A stretch of DNA of 44,985 nucleotides from Leptolyngbyaceae cyanobacterium C42_A2020_001 (GCA_015272515.1 JACYLN010000138.1:1-44985), one strand, 5' to 3'. Positions 1-9,108 are shown, counted from the stretch's first letter. The notes: generated by a model from the sequence alone, not told the origin. Numbers and translations are program-made.

Positions 1-1
1 T

Positions 2-106
2 CAAGCATTGATTTTGTCAGAACCTCAAAGTGCTGTGAGCCAGCCAGTCAAAGAGGCTTTTTTGGCAATGAGGCAAGCAGCAGAAACGGGGATAGAGGAA
101 GAGTAG
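2..106 (+). CDS. C-terminal end of an unrecognised protein (cut by window edge)
   Basis: The frame starting at base 2 stays open for 34 codons to a TAG at 104-106. The visible tail contains SQPVKEAFLAMRQAAETG and ends in an acidic run of glutamates. Its composition looks like a real protein end, but it is too short to assign to a family. The stop lies 21 bases before the left arm of an attC-like site on the same strand, which is the usual arrangement of a gene in an integron cassette. That it is a cassette gene is inference. The function is unknown. Confidence 0.45.
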   Translation, partial: QALILSEPQSAVSQPVKEAFLAMRQAAETGIEEE

Positions 107-488
107 ACCTGAATTTTAGTAAGCAACAGCCAGCTAACAAGTCGTTGGAGCCGACCACCGAAAGGTTATCTGCTTAGAATTCGATATTATCTGCGGCGGC
201 TCAACTTGGTCGTTAGCTGGCTCCGCGCAGAGTCCTTGCACTTGCCCTTAGGAATGGGGATTTAATAAGTTCGATGTTTGGTAGGGGTGGGTTCTGCCGT
301 CAAATCCATTGCAGGGTGAAGATTGTGCTGCTAAACCCACTTGTACAGTTTGCTCCACAAGCCGTGCTGAAGACAATTGCCCTCAACAATCGCCTTCAGC
401 GCGGCTCTTGTATATCTTGTAGCGATAGTTTACTGTCGTGGAAATGGTGCCGTGGAGATTCTCGCGGAGATCGTGTGATTCGTAAAGC
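107..488. other. gap of about 380 bases between a gene tail and the TpsB gene
   Basis: The first third holds the attC-like site (128-222). From 223 to 488 I see no convincing gene. A frame running from 274 to 492 exists, but its product is rich in Cys, Trp and Arg without any recognisable pattern, and it overlaps the TpsB start. No clear promoter or terminator stands out. Confidence 0.5.
128..222 (+). other. attC-like integron recombination site
   Basis: The outer arms are an 11-base perfect inverted repeat, AGCCAGCTAAC (128-138) and GTTAGCTGGCT (212-222). Inside them GTTGGAGCCG (144-153) pairs with CGGCTCAAC (197-205) and leaves one extra G at 148 unpaired. Between the two stems are unpaired spacers AAGTC and TTGGTC, and the top of the fold is a 43-base variable loop. 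This is the R''-L''-L'-R' plan of attC sites, including the single extrahelical base that sets strand choice. The expected cleavage is between G212 and T213. Orientation agrees with a cassette gene upstream on the plus strand. No integrase gene is in the window. A decayed repeat or hairpin could look similar. Confidence 0.65.
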
Positions 489-2222
489 ATGAAGAAGACG
501 TTGCAATTGTTGGCTACTTGCGTGTTTTGGTTGGAACTGGCGGCGACGGCGATCGCCCAAACACCCGCCTCTCCCCAACCGTCTTTACCACAAGACCGCC
601 CTGCAACAAACCCGTTGCTGCCGCCCCGTCCCGATCTGGAGCCGCTACCGGAAATTACACCCGCTCCCCTGCCTGCGCCGCCGCTGCAAATTCCTCCTGG
701 TTCCACGCCGCCCATTAGCGAACCTGTACCCGCGCCAACTACAAGCGTATATGTCAATCGCGTACTGGTGCAGGGCAGCACAGTTTTTTCCGCAGAGGAG
801 TTAGCTGCGGTTGTGCGCCCGTTTGAAAAACGCAATTTGACCTTTGAGCAATTGCTGGAAATTCGTACAGCCGTCACCAAGCTCTACAGCGATCGCGGCC
901 ACATTACGTCTGGCGCATTCCTGCCGCCTCAAGATGATCTGGCAACCGGGACGATCAAAATTCAAGTGGTGGAGGGAGAACTGGAACGGTTAGAAATTAA
1001 AGGTTTGCAGCGGTTGCGCGATCGCTACGTGCGCCGTAGGCTGGAACGGGCAGCCAAAACCCCTCTGAATTTGCGCGAAATTGAATCTGCGCTTCGGTTG
1101 TTGCAAATCAATCCCCTGCTGAGTTCAGTGCGGGCAGAATTACGCGCCGGGACTGCTCCTGGACGCAGCGTGTTAGTGGTGGATTTGCAGGAAGCAAAGG
1201 CGTTTCGGGCGGCGGCACTGCTAGAAAATCGTGACCCTCCCAGCGTTGGCTCGATTCGCGGCTCAGTGATTGTGGGGCATGATAACTTGCTGGGCTTGGG
1301 CGATCGCTTTGCGGCAGAACTGGGATTGACCTCCGGCGTAACAGAGTTAAGTCTAGAGTACGGCGTGCCGCTGAATCCCCGTGATGGTACTTGGAATGTC
1401 CGCTATCAGCGCACCCGCAGCCAGATTGTAGAAGAACCCTTTTCCGTTTTGGATATCAATAGCAACAGCGAAACTGTATCATTTGGGTTTCGGCAACCGT
1501 TGACCCGTACCCCTACGAACGAATTTGCGTTGGGACTGTTCATGGACTTTCGCCGTAGCCAATCGTTCCTGTTTAATGACATTCCCTTCTCCTTCTCGCC
1601 CGGTACTGACCAGGGAGAAGCCAAAGTACGGGTGTTGCGCTTTACCCAGGATTGGATCAATCGCGGCAGTAACAGGGTGCTGGCAGCGCGATCGCAACTC
1701 AGCTTTGGACTCCCCATTTTGGGAGCGACCCAAAACGAAGCTGGAATTGACGGCACCTTTTTTAGCTGGATTGGGCAGTTTCAGTGGGTGCAGGCAGTGA
1801 ATCGAGATATTACCGCGATCGCCCGTGTTGCCGCCCAACTTACCCCCGACTCCCTGCTGCCACTCGAACAATTTAGTTTAGGCGGAATTGACACCGTGCG
1901 CGGCTTCCGGCAAAACTATCGCGTTGCCGACAACGGCATCGTGGGTAATCTTGAAGTTCGCTTTCCCATCTTGCAGCAAGAAGATGGCATCGGCATTGTG
2001 CAACTCGCTCCCTTCGTCGATGTGGGCAAAGTTTGGAATAACACCGATGAGATTCCCCACCCTCAACTGTTAGCAAGCACAGGCTTAGGGTTGCGCTGGC
2101 AACTGGGCACTACCCTCTTCGCCCGTCTAGATTGGGGCATTCCCCTCGTCTCCTACGATCGCCAGGGCAGCACTCTGCAAGATAGCGGTGTAGTCTTCTC
2201 CATTCGCCTGCAATTCTTCTAA
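489..2222 (+). CDS. ShlB/FhaC/HecB-type outer-membrane secretion pore (TpsB)
   Basis: This 577-residue protein has a signal peptide (residues 1-24, ending ATAIAQ), a proline-rich linker to about residue 85, a POTRA_2-type domain at about 87-165, and a C-terminal half of beta-strands ending in phenylalanine, as in outer-membrane barrels. The segment LGGIDTVRGFRQ near residues 462-473 is the conserved barrel motif of the TpsB/Omp85 superfamily. TpsB proteins export one large partner (TpsA) across the outer membrane. No TpsA-type hemagglutinin lies next door; the next gene is a calpain-like protease that lacks a TPS domain. No strong ribosome binding site precedes the ATG; it was chosen because the signal peptide starts there. 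Confidence 0.88.
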   Translation: MKKTLQLLATCVFWLELAATAIAQTPASPQPSLPQDRPATNPLLPPRPDLEPLPEITPAPLPAPPLQIPPGSTPPISEPVPAPTTSVYVNRVLVQGSTVFSAEELAAVVRPFEKRNLTFEQLLEIRTAVTKLYSDRGHITSGAFLPPQDDLATGTIKIQVVEGELERLEIKGLQRLRDRYVRRRLERAAKTPLNLREIESALRLLQINPLLSSVRAELRAGTAPGRSVLVVDLQEAKAFRAAALLENRDPPSVGSIRGSVIVGHDNLLGLGDRFAAELGLTSGVTELSLEYGVPLNPRDGTWNVRYQRTRSQIVEEPFSVLDINSNSETVSFGFRQPLTRTPTNEFALGLFMDFRRSQSFLFNDIPFSFSPGTDQGEAKVRVLRFTQDWINRGSNRVLAARSQLSFGLPILGATQNEAGIDGTFFSWIGQFQWVQAVNRDITAIARVAAQLTPDSLLPLEQFSLGGIDTVRGFRQNYRVADNGIVGNLEVRFPILQQEDGIGIVQLAPFVDVGKVWNNTDEIPHPQLLASTGLGLRWQLGTTLFARLDWGIPLVSYDRQGSTLQDSGVVFSIRLQFF

Positions 2223-2521
2223 GTCAACCATCACCCCCTAAGCAACAACCAATGACTGATAACGGGTAGAGTCTGCGGGTTTGAGTCGAGATCTGGGTAC
2301 ACCGTAGCCCAGCGTTTGGGGAAGGGAAGGGATAAGGGCGGATGCAAGATTCAACGGAACTTCAAGAAAGTCACACATTACATCAATAACCATTTTCTTC
2401 AACTGCATAAACCTTCCGGGCTAAGCGTATAGATGGGCAGAGCAAAACTCAACCATTCCCAAACCCCTGTTGTGTCTGGGTTCTGCTCCACACACCGTTA
2501 AGCCCCAGGAGAATATTGTTT
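2223..2521. other. 299-base gap between TpsB and the calpain-like gene
   Basis: I see no gene here. The last bases before the next gene contain CAGGAG (2506-2511), a good ribosome binding site for the ATG at 2522. No clear terminator hairpin follows the TpsB stop, so read-through from TpsB is possible but unproven. Confidence 0.4.
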
Positions 2522-5089
2522 ATGTTTCCAGAGCCTTCTTCTCAAGAGCGCTTCAATCTATTTAACCCAGGCTCCGCATCCGCCACACTAACTCCCAATG
2601 CCACCGCTCTCTTACCTGCCAACGCCAGCTACGGTTTAGCCGACCCACTCTCACAAGGCAGAATGTCTAGCGCTTCCAGTGCTGGTTACGGTGATATTTC
2701 CATTAGTGACGTTGTTTCACCCATCAACACTGTTGTCCTCGATCCAGTCATTTTCAACCCGATCTTTTTCACTGATAACACTCTCAGCACCGCAAACAAC
2801 TTAGGGAGCCTCACCGGAACTACGACCCGCAATGGTTTTGTAGGTAGCAGCGACACCGTTGACTTTTATCGCCTCAACCTGACTGGAAGTAATTTCAATT
2901 TGACTCTTACTGAACTCTCCAGCGATGCCGATGTGCAACTAGTAAGAGACTTGAATAGCAATGGTGTTGTAGATAGTAATGAAATCATTGCTTACTCCAA
3001 TCGAGGAGGTAGTGCAGATGAATCAATCAACCTGCATGGACTGACTTCTGGTGAATATTTTATCCAGGTCAGTCGTTACTCTGGAGATACAAACTACACA
3101 CTCCGTGTCTCCCCCGAATACACCAGCAACCTGCTAGCAACCGAGATGAATGTGGGGGTACTTGCAGGAACCCAAACCTTTACCAACCCCTCCTACAGCG
3201 AAGGCGAAACCCTGGCTCGTCGTAACGGCATCAGTGGCACCGATACGGCGGATATGTACCGCTTTAGTTTGAACACCGTCCGCAATGTTGGTATTGCTCT
3301 GACGGGTTTGAGTAGTGATGCCGATGTGCGGTTGATTCAAGATCTGAACAACGATGGCATCGTGCAAGATGGCGAAGTGATTGCCCGTTCTACCCACAGC
3401 TCTAACTGGAACGAAGCCATCAACCGCAACCTGGATGTGGGCAATTACTTTGTGCAGGTTTATCGCTTCAGCGGCGATACCGGATACAGCCTGAAATTGA
3501 CAGAGAGTGCGCCTCAAATCAACCTCAACATCAGCCAGGTGCAGGCGCTGAACAATCCCGATTCTGGCTGGTTTGGGGATGATGCCGATTTTTACAGCCG
3601 CGTTCGGATTAACGGCACCACCCTGACATCGGGAGCCGTGAGTAATGACAACAACGCGTTCCCGAACTGGAACTTTACGCAATCGGTGAACAGTCGCTAT
3701 GTCTCGATTGAAGTGGAAATGTGGGATAGCGATGGTGGGTTGGCAGGCGCGGACGATCGCATCGATATTGACCCCAGTTCAGGACAAAACCTCAACATTA
3801 CTTTTGATGTCGTTACGGGTGCAATTACTGGCGATGTCAGCGGTTCTCGTGGGCAACTGCTGAACATTGCAGGCAACAGCGGCGATCGCGCTCGTATGTG
3901 GTTCACCGTAGACACAGGTGATTGGTACACTCTGAACCTGAAGGATGCGGGGATTGAAGATCTGACCCGCAGTTTTGCCGCCGATGGTCAACTCAGCCGC
4001 ATGGATATGATCAACATTCTGCGTGATGCCAAAGATGGCAACACCGTCAGCGCCACCGAGTTGACAGACTTGCGAACTGTCCTCAACAGTTTGAATTACA
4101 TGATGCCGGAGTATGTGCGGGTACTCTCCAACAAGATCATTAACAGCGATCCGGCAAATACCCGGTCGGGAATTGGCAACCTGGCAGCAGGTAGCACCGG
4201 AACTCAGTTAGAAAGCTTGATTGGCAAGTGGTTCCTGGGTAGCGATCGCCCCGATGCCATCTCCTACGATCGCACTACAACCTATACTTATCAATCCGTG
4301 AGCGGCAACCTGTTCCAGGGTGGCATCAGCTACCGGGATGTGGATCAAAACGACCTGGGAGACTGCTACTTCCTGGCGGCACTCGGTGCAGTCGCGCTCG
4401 ATTCTCCCACCACGATTCAAAATATGTTCGTCAGCCAAAATGACGACAATGGTGATGGGATTACGGATAGCTGGACAGTGCGGATGTTTAACAATGGTGT
4501 GGCGGATTATGTCACCGTCGATCGCTTCTTGCCAACCTCTGGTGGCGGTGCTGCCTTTGCTGGCTGGGGCGGCGGTCATTTCTCCAATACGAACAATGAA
4601 TTGTGGGTCGCTTTATTGGAAAAAGCCTACGCACAGTTCAACGAATCCGGGTGGATTGGGCAGGATAACACCAATTCCTACAACGGCACGACCCTTTCCA
4701 GCACAGCCGTTTCTTCTAACAATGGCGGCATTAACGGCGGCTTTGCAGAAGTGGCACTGCGGCAAATTACCGGACTCAGCGCAGCACGGCACGGCATGAC
4801 CACCGACTTCCTGTTCATTCGCATCTCGGATTCTGTGGATGAATTAATCACTGCCTTTAACAACGATCGCATGGTGGTGCTTTGCACTCCCAGCAGCCCC
4901 GAAAGCATCATCGTCGGCAATCACTGCTACACGCTTGTTGGTTACAATGCCACCACCGATCGCTTCCAGATCTACAACCCCTGGGCAACGGATGGTGGTT
5001 CCTCCGACTATGGCGCAGATGATGGATTACGCTGGATTTCCCGCGCTCAACTCCTTGCCAGCTTTGATGAGTGGGCAGCCCTGAGCTAA
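2522..5089 (+). CDS. calpain-family cysteine protease with two PPC domains
   Basis: This protein has 855 residues. Two pre-peptidase C-terminal (PPC) domains lie at about 92-200 and 207-325; each holds an EF-hand-like acidic loop (DLNSNGVVDSNEI, DLNNDGIVQDGEVI), suggesting calcium binding. A further beta-rich domain covers about 332-468. The C-terminal part is a calpain (peptidase C2) core: NDLGDCYFLAALG with Cys615, ELWVALLEKAYAQ, and NHCYTLVGYN with His801 followed by IYNPWA with Asn819, giving the Cys-His-Asn triad. No N-terminal signal peptide is visible. A TTG six bases upstream is in frame, but the ATG at 2522 has better spacing from AGGAG. Calpain-like proteases with PPC domains are usually secreted or surface-linked; the export route here is unknown. 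Confidence 0.85.
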   Translation: MFPEPSSQERFNLFNPGSASATLTPNATALLPANASYGLADPLSQGRMSSASSAGYGDISISDVVSPINTVVLDPVIFNPIFFTDNTLSTANNLGSLTGTTTRNGFVGSSDTVDFYRLNLTGSNFNLTLTELSSDADVQLVRDLNSNGVVDSNEIIAYSNRGGSADESINLHGLTSGEYFIQVSRYSGDTNYTLRVSPEYTSNLLATEMNVGVLAGTQTFTNPSYSEGETLARRNGISGTDTADMYRFSLNTVRNVGIALTGLSSDADVRLIQDLNNDGIVQDGEVIARSTHSSNWNEAINRNLDVGNYFVQVYRFSGDTGYSLKLTESAPQINLNISQVQALNNPDSGWFGDDADFYSRVRINGTTLTSGAVSNDNNAFPNWNFTQSVNSRYVSIEVEMWDSDGGLAGADDRIDIDPSSGQNLNITFDVVTGAITGDVSGSRGQLLNIAGNSGDRARMWFTVDTGDWYTLNLKDAGIEDLTRSFAADGQLSRMDMINILRDAKDGNTVSATELTDLRTVLNSLNYMMPEYVRVLSNKIINSDPANTRSGIGNLAAGSTGTQLESLIGKWFLGSDRPDAISYDRTTTYTYQSVSGNLFQGGISYRDVDQNDLGDCYFLAALGAVALDSPTTIQNMFVSQNDDNGDGITDSWTVRMFNNGVADYVTVDRFLPTSGGGAAFAGWGGGHFSNTNNELWVALLEKAYAQFNESGWIGQDNTNSYNGTTLSSTAVSSNNGGINGGFAEVALRQITGLSAARHGMTTDFLFIRISDSVDELITAFNNDRMVVLCTPSSPESIIVGNHCYTLVGYNATTDRFQIYNPWATDGGSSDYGADDGLRWISRAQLLASFDEWAALS

Positions 5090-5159
5090 GTCTGATTCTA
5101 TGCGGGGCGTACAACTTACACCTGTGCGCCCTTTCCCTTTCCCCTCACCTTGCACAATT

Positions 5160-5654
5160 ATGATCCGCCTACTCACGCTATTTGCACTAACCACTAGCCT
5201 CATCGCGTGTAGCCATGAACTGCTGGCAAATGGTCCTTCTTCAACCTCCACCGGAGATACAGCAATGATGACAAAGACCAATGTAGTAATTAAACATGTT
5301 TCACTTACGGCACGAGAAGAAAGATCCTTGCCCTCTGGGGTCAAACCCGATCGCGATCGCCCGATTGGCTTTGCATCTATCTTTTTTGAGCTAGAAAATA
5401 AACTTCAACAAACAACGACGATAACCATCCAAAAAATTGAAGTTTGCGATGCATTTACAGGGTTCGTTCAACTCAAAACGGATCAACCCCAAACCATTCA
5501 ACTCAAACCTCTGGAAATATATGCAAATAACCTGCAATTAACCAACAAAACAGGCTTCAGCGGCTTTGGCAAAGTTAAGGCAAGAGTGACGGTGCAAATC
5601 GGGAATCAACAAGAAACCATCGAGTCTCTGCCTGTGGCGATTGAAAAATATTAG
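5160..5654 (+). CDS. putative lipoprotein, unknown function
   Basis: From the ATG at 5160 the 164-residue product begins MIRLLTLFALTTSLIACSHE, a lipoprotein signal with a lipobox-like LIAC and a cysteine at residue 17. The frame extends 20 codons further upstream, but that extension is proline-rich and lies before the signal, so the internal ATG is preferred. The rest looks like one beta-sandwich domain (FASIFFELENKL, then VTVQIGNQQ near the end). It follows the calpain-like gene by 70 bases on the same strand and may be co-transcribed. I do not recognise the family. Confidence 0.65.
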   Translation: MIRLLTLFALTTSLIACSHELLANGPSSTSTGDTAMMTKTNVVIKHVSLTAREERSLPSGVKPDRDRPIGFASIFFELENKLQQTTTITIQKIEVCDAFTGFVQLKTDQPQTIQLKPLEIYANNLQLTNKTGFSGFGKVKARVTVQIGNQQETIESLPVAIEKY

Positions 5655-5679
5655 GACTATAACCTTTTGCCCGCGCGGG

Positions 5680-5704
5680 TTACGCCACGCTAACTCACCC
5701 TACA
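5680..5704 (-). repeat. partial copy of the GTAGG...GTTAGCGTAGCGTAACCC repeat
   Basis: Read on the minus strand this is GTAGGGTGAGTTAGCGTGGC followed by GTAACCC and a GC-rich tail. It matches, with a few changes, the first half of the palindromic repeat at 24985-25048. Repeats of this type are common between genes in cyanobacteria. It sits between the ends of the lipoprotein and SRAP genes, which converge. Confidence 0.55.
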
Positions 5705-5714
5705 AAGCCATTGC

Positions 5715-6404
5715 TTATTTGCTGTTAACCTCTAACGGTTCGATGCAGTCTGGGCGATCGCAGTCTGCTTTGTTCACCAGTGGGCTAACAGGATACGCTT
5801 GCATCTCGTCAACCGGGTATGGACGCAGCAGCGGTTGCAACTTAGCCGATGTATTCAGGGTTGGATCAAGCCAGGTATCGTAATCATCCGGATGCAGGAT
5901 CACAGGCATGCGATCGTGGATGGGGCGCAGCACTTCATTCGCTTCAGTTGTCAAAATCGTGCAGGTTTCCAATAGTTCACCCGCTGGGCTTTCCCAGTGC
6001 TCCCACAAACCAGCAAAGCCAAATAGAGAATGGTTTTCGAGCTGAAAATAGTAAGGTTGCTTTTGCTTTGTGCCCGCCTGCCGCTGCCATTCATAAAATC
6101 CATCTGCCACGATCAAACAGCGCCGATAGCGAAAAGCCGAACGAAACGACCGCTTTTCGCTGACGGTTTCTGCCCGCGCATTAATCAAGCGGTTGCCAAT
6201 CGCCGCATCTTTTGCCCAGGACGGTACCAATCCCCAGCGCAACACCCGAAATTGGCGTGCGGCTTGATCTCGCGGTTGCAACACCGCTCCCACCAGTTGC
6301 GTGGGGGCAATGTTGTAGCGCGGCGGCGCATCGGGTACAACTGATAGCTGGAAAGCACGAGCGATCGCGGATGCTGAATGAGTTTGAGAATATCGACCAC
6401 ACAT
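5715..6404 (-). CDS. SOS response-associated peptidase, SRAP/YedK/HMCES family
   Basis: SRAP proteins form a covalent thiazolidine link to abasic sites in single-stranded DNA through Cys2 and so shield the lesion. The 229-residue protein starts MCGRYSQ, so Cys2 is exposed once Met is removed. Other family motifs are RYNIAPTQ, WGLVPSWAKD, INARAET, CLIVADGFYEW (active-site Glu) and the HDRMPVIL histidine. Longer reading from upstream starts would bury Cys2 and translates low-complexity repeat DNA, so the start at 6404 is firm. It is divergent from tex across a repeat-filled gap. In many bacteria the gene is linked to the SOS response; no LexA box was noticed directly upstream. Confidence 0.93.
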   Translation of the reverse strand: MCGRYSQTHSASAIARAFQLSVVPDAPPRYNIAPTQLVGAVLQPRDQAARQFRVLRWGLVPSWAKDAAIGNRLINARAETVSEKRSFRSAFRYRRCLIVADGFYEWQRQAGTKQKQPYYFQLENHSLFGFAGLWEHWESPAGELLETCTILTTEANEVLRPIHDRMPVILHPDDYDTWLDPTLNTSAKLQPLLRPYPVDEMQAYPVSPLVNKADCDRPDCIEPLEVNSK

Positions 6405-6676
6405 AGGAAAAGAGATAATGGGTAATGGGTAATCGGGGATAGGGGAAGATAGGTAGGTGGAGTGGTGGGGAAGATGGGGAAGGAGTTGGAGATTGAAGAT
6501 GATATTGGTAAGAGGTAACTGGTGATTGGTAATTGGGAGTGAATAGGTGGGTAGATGGAATTTCATTCACTCATCCACTCGCCTACCCCACCACTCCCCC
6601 ACTCCCTGACCTTCCACCTTCTGCTCTCCTCATCGAATTGTCGTTATTCTAGAAAAAGTCTTTTAGTCAGATTGGT
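6405..6676. repeat. G-rich/C-rich repeat block in the gap between SRAP and tex
   Basis: The gap contains two heptad runs, AATGGGT-AATGGGT-AATCGGG at 6417-6437 and GTAAGAG-GTAACTG-GTGATTG-GTAATTG at 6508-6535. A purine-rich left half then switches to a pyrimidine-rich right half near 6555-6570. GGAGTGGTGGGG in the left half is matched by CCCCACCACTCC in the right half, and GAGTGAAT by ATTCACTC near the centre, so the block is an imperfect inverted repeat. Very similar blocks lie at 18395-18520 and inside the gene at 37477. Promoters for both divergent genes must lie here but are not evident. Confidence 0.6.
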
Positions 6677-8965
6677 ATGCTCAACATTTCGCAACTGTTA
6701 TCCGATGAACTTTCGCTCAAGCCTTTTCAGGTCACGAATGCACTGGAACTGTTTGCCGAAGGTGCCACCATTCCCTTTATCGCGCGATATCGTAAAGAGC
6801 GCACAGGTGAAATGACCGAAACTCAGTTGCGAGATTTGTTCGATCGCTACACCTACCTTACCGAATTGGAAGAGCGTAAACACAGCATTCTAGACGCGAT
6901 CGCCCAGCAGGGTAAACTCACCGACGACCTCAAAGCCAAGATTGAGACTTGTTTGCAAAAAAATGAACTGGAAGATTTGTATTTGCCTTACCGTCCCAAG
7001 CGCCGCACACGGGCAACGACCGCCAGAGAAAAAGGCTTGGAGCCGCTGGCAGAGGTAATTCAGTCGTTCAATACTCCCAACGCCAAATCGTTATCGCTGG
7101 AAGAGGAAGCGGCGAAATATGTCTCAGAAGAAAAGGGAGTGAAGACGGCTGAAGAGGCATTGTCGGGTGCATCGGATATTTTAGCGGAAGCGGTGGCGGA
7201 AAATGCTGATCGTCGCACCTATGTACGCGAGTATTTGATGCAATCGGGTGTATTAACTTCACGGATTAAAGATGAACATCTGGAAGGCTCCACTAAGTTT
7301 GAGATGTACCGTAACTACCAGAACAAGGTAAAGACAATTGCGCCCCATAACTTGCTGGCACTCTATCGCGGTGAGGCAGAAGGGATTCTCGCGGTGGAGT
7401 TGGAGTTTGATGAAGATGCTGTTTTGAGCTACCTGGAATCGCAGGAAATTCGCACTAAACAGCCTGCGGTTCGGGCATTCTACAAAGCTATGCTGAAAGA
7501 TGCCTTCAACCGTTTGATGAAAACTTCTCTGATTGGTGAAGTGAGAGCGGTGAAGAAGCAAGAAGCCGATATTGAATCTATCCGTACCTTTGAAGCCAAC
7601 TTGCGGGAATTGTTGCTGTCTGCGCCAGCGGGTATGAAACCCACCCTGGCGATTGATCCGGGATTTCGCACTGGATGTAAGGTGTCTGCGCTAGATCAAA
7701 CCGGGAAATTTTTGGAATATCAAACCATCTTTCCGCATCAATCTGCCAATCAGCGATCGCAGGCAGCGCAAACCTTGAAGACATTGATTAAGAAGTACCA
7801 GATTGAACTAATCGCGATCGGGAATGGCACCGCTGGACGAGAAACCGATGAATTTGTGCGAGAGGTATTGGTAGATTTAGAGCAAAAGCCGATCGCAGTC
7901 ATCGTTAACGAATCGGGGGCTTCGGTTTATTCTGCCAGTCCTGTTGCGATCGCTGAATTTCCCGATCAAGACATTACCGTGCGGGGGGCAATCAGCATTG
8001 GACGACGGCTGCAAGACCCATTGGCAGAATTAGTTAAAATCGATCCAAAATCGATTGGTGTCGGTCAATATCAACATGATGTAGACCAAAAAATGCTCAA
8101 GAAAAAACTTGATGAAACGGTTGAAAGTTGTGTGAATTACGTGGGCGTGGATTTAAATACTGCATCCAAAGAACTTCTGACGTTTGTCTCAGGTATCAAC
8201 GCCACGATCGCTAACAATATCATCACTTTTCGCAACGAAAATGGAGTCTTCAAAAATCGCCGCCAATTACTCAAAGTGCCCAAACTGGGACCGAAAGCCT
8301 TTGAGCAGGCAGCAGGTTTTCTCCGCATTCGCAATGGCGACAATCCCCTGGATAACACTGCCGTTCACCCCGAAAGTTACAAAGTTGTGGAAGCGATCGC
8401 AACTGATCTTAATCTCTCCCTCCATCAAGCACCGCAACTGGCTGAAAAACTCAAAACCGTGGGCTTGAAAAAATACGTGACTGAGGCGATCGGTGAACCC
8501 ACCCTGCGCGACATTCTGGCAGAATTGGAAAAACCTGGACGTGATCCACGAGCCGAATTCAAGTACGCCACCTTTAAGGAAGGAATTAAGGAAATTAGCG
8601 ACCTGAAAGTGGGCATGGAGCTTGAAGGCATGATTACGAACGTGGCCAATTTTGGTGCATTTGTCGATATTGGTGTGCATCAGGATGGGTTGATTCACGT
8701 CTCTCAATTGGCAGACCGATTTGTCAGTGACCCAAAGCAAGTGGTGAAAGTGGGGCAAGTGGTGAAAGTGCGCGTACTAGAAGTAAACGAACAGCTTAAG
8801 CGCATTAGCCTCTCTATGCGCGCTTCAGACTCTTCCCATCTGAATTCCGCTCGTGCTGATCAACCCATCGCCCGACCCGCCTCGAAAGAACTGAGAAAGG
8901 CTCAATCAACCCCCAAAGCTCCAACCCTGGAAGATTTGCAAGCCAAATTTAAGAAACGGCGGTAA
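6677..8965 (+). CDS. tex: Tex-family RNA-binding transcription accessory protein
   Basis: Tex is a conserved nucleic-acid-binding protein that associates with transcription. The 762-residue length fits the family. An N-terminal helical part contains IPFIARYRKERTG (residues about 32-45); a YqgF-like RNase H fold begins near 321 (LAIDPGFRTGCKVSALD); a helix-hairpin-helix region (LNTASKELLTFVSGI) starts near 493; and a C-terminal S1 RNA-binding domain begins near 643 (VGMELEGMITNVANFGAFVD). A basic tail ends the protein. The ATG at 6677 starts the usual Tex N-terminus. It stands alone on the plus strand, with the next gene about 140 bases downstream under its own promoter. Confidence 0.95.
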   Translation: MLNISQLLSDELSLKPFQVTNALELFAEGATIPFIARYRKERTGEMTETQLRDLFDRYTYLTELEERKHSILDAIAQQGKLTDDLKAKIETCLQKNELEDLYLPYRPKRRTRATTAREKGLEPLAEVIQSFNTPNAKSLSLEEEAAKYVSEEKGVKTAEEALSGASDILAEAVAENADRRTYVREYLMQSGVLTSRIKDEHLEGSTKFEMYRNYQNKVKTIAPHNLLALYRGEAEGILAVELEFDEDAVLSYLESQEIRTKQPAVRAFYKAMLKDAFNRLMKTSLIGEVRAVKKQEADIESIRTFEANLRELLLSAPAGMKPTLAIDPGFRTGCKVSALDQTGKFLEYQTIFPHQSANQRSQAAQTLKTLIKKYQIELIAIGNGTAGRETDEFVREVLVDLEQKPIAVIVNESGASVYSASPVAIAEFPDQDITVRGAISIGRRLQDPLAELVKIDPKSIGVGQYQHDVDQKMLKKKLDETVESCVNYVGVDLNTASKELLTFVSGINATIANNIITFRNENGVFKNRRQLLKVPKLGPKAFEQAAGFLRIRNGDNPLDNTAVHPESYKVVEAIATDLNLSLHQAPQLAEKLKTVGLKKYVTEAIGEPTLRDILAELEKPGRDPRAEFKYATFKEGIKEISDLKVGMELEGMITNVANFGAFVDIGVHQDGLIHVSQLADRFVSDPKQVVKVGQVVKVRVLEVNEQLKRISLSMRASDSSHLNSARADQPIARPASKELRKAQSTPKAPTLEDLQAKFKKRR

Positions 8966-9044
8966 TCAACGAAATTGCTTGGAGCAATCAAATCTAACAA
9001 TTGCCCTTTGGAGAAAAATTCGCCATCGGACGGGCAGCGATCGC

Positions 9045-9073
9045 TTGCAGCTTGAATTCTATTCCGTTAATAT
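9045..9073 (+). promoter_or_regulatory. sigma70-type promoter of the small two-gene unit
   Basis: TTGCAG at 9045-9050 and TAATAT at 9068-9073 are separated by 17 bases. The predicted start, about 7 bases past the -10, falls inside the LexA-like box at 9074-9087. The first gene starts at 9109. Confidence 0.55.
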
Positions 9074-9087
9074 AGAACATATGTACT
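9074..9087 (-). promoter_or_regulatory. LexA box candidate
   Basis: Read on the minus strand the site is AGTACATATGTTCT. It fits the LexA-binding consensus described for Anabaena, RGTACNNNDGTWCB, at every fixed position. It abuts the -10 element at 9068-9073 and covers the likely transcription start, the place where a repressor would block initiation. That LexA binds here is inference from the sequence match and position. Confidence 0.55.
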
Positions 9088-9108
9088 AAATAATTCAAGT
9101 TCTCGATC

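Noticed and set aside
274-492. 72-codon frame between the attC-like site and TpsB
   Set aside because: Cys/Trp/Arg-rich without pattern, overlaps the TpsB start, no ribosome binding site.
3134-3682. 182-codon minus-strand frame inside the calpain-like gene
   Set aside because: Shadow of the coding strand; the plus-strand protein has clear domains throughout.
8267-8758. 163-codon minus-strand frame inside tex
   Set aside because: Shadow of Tex, whose HhH and S1 regions cover it on the other strand.
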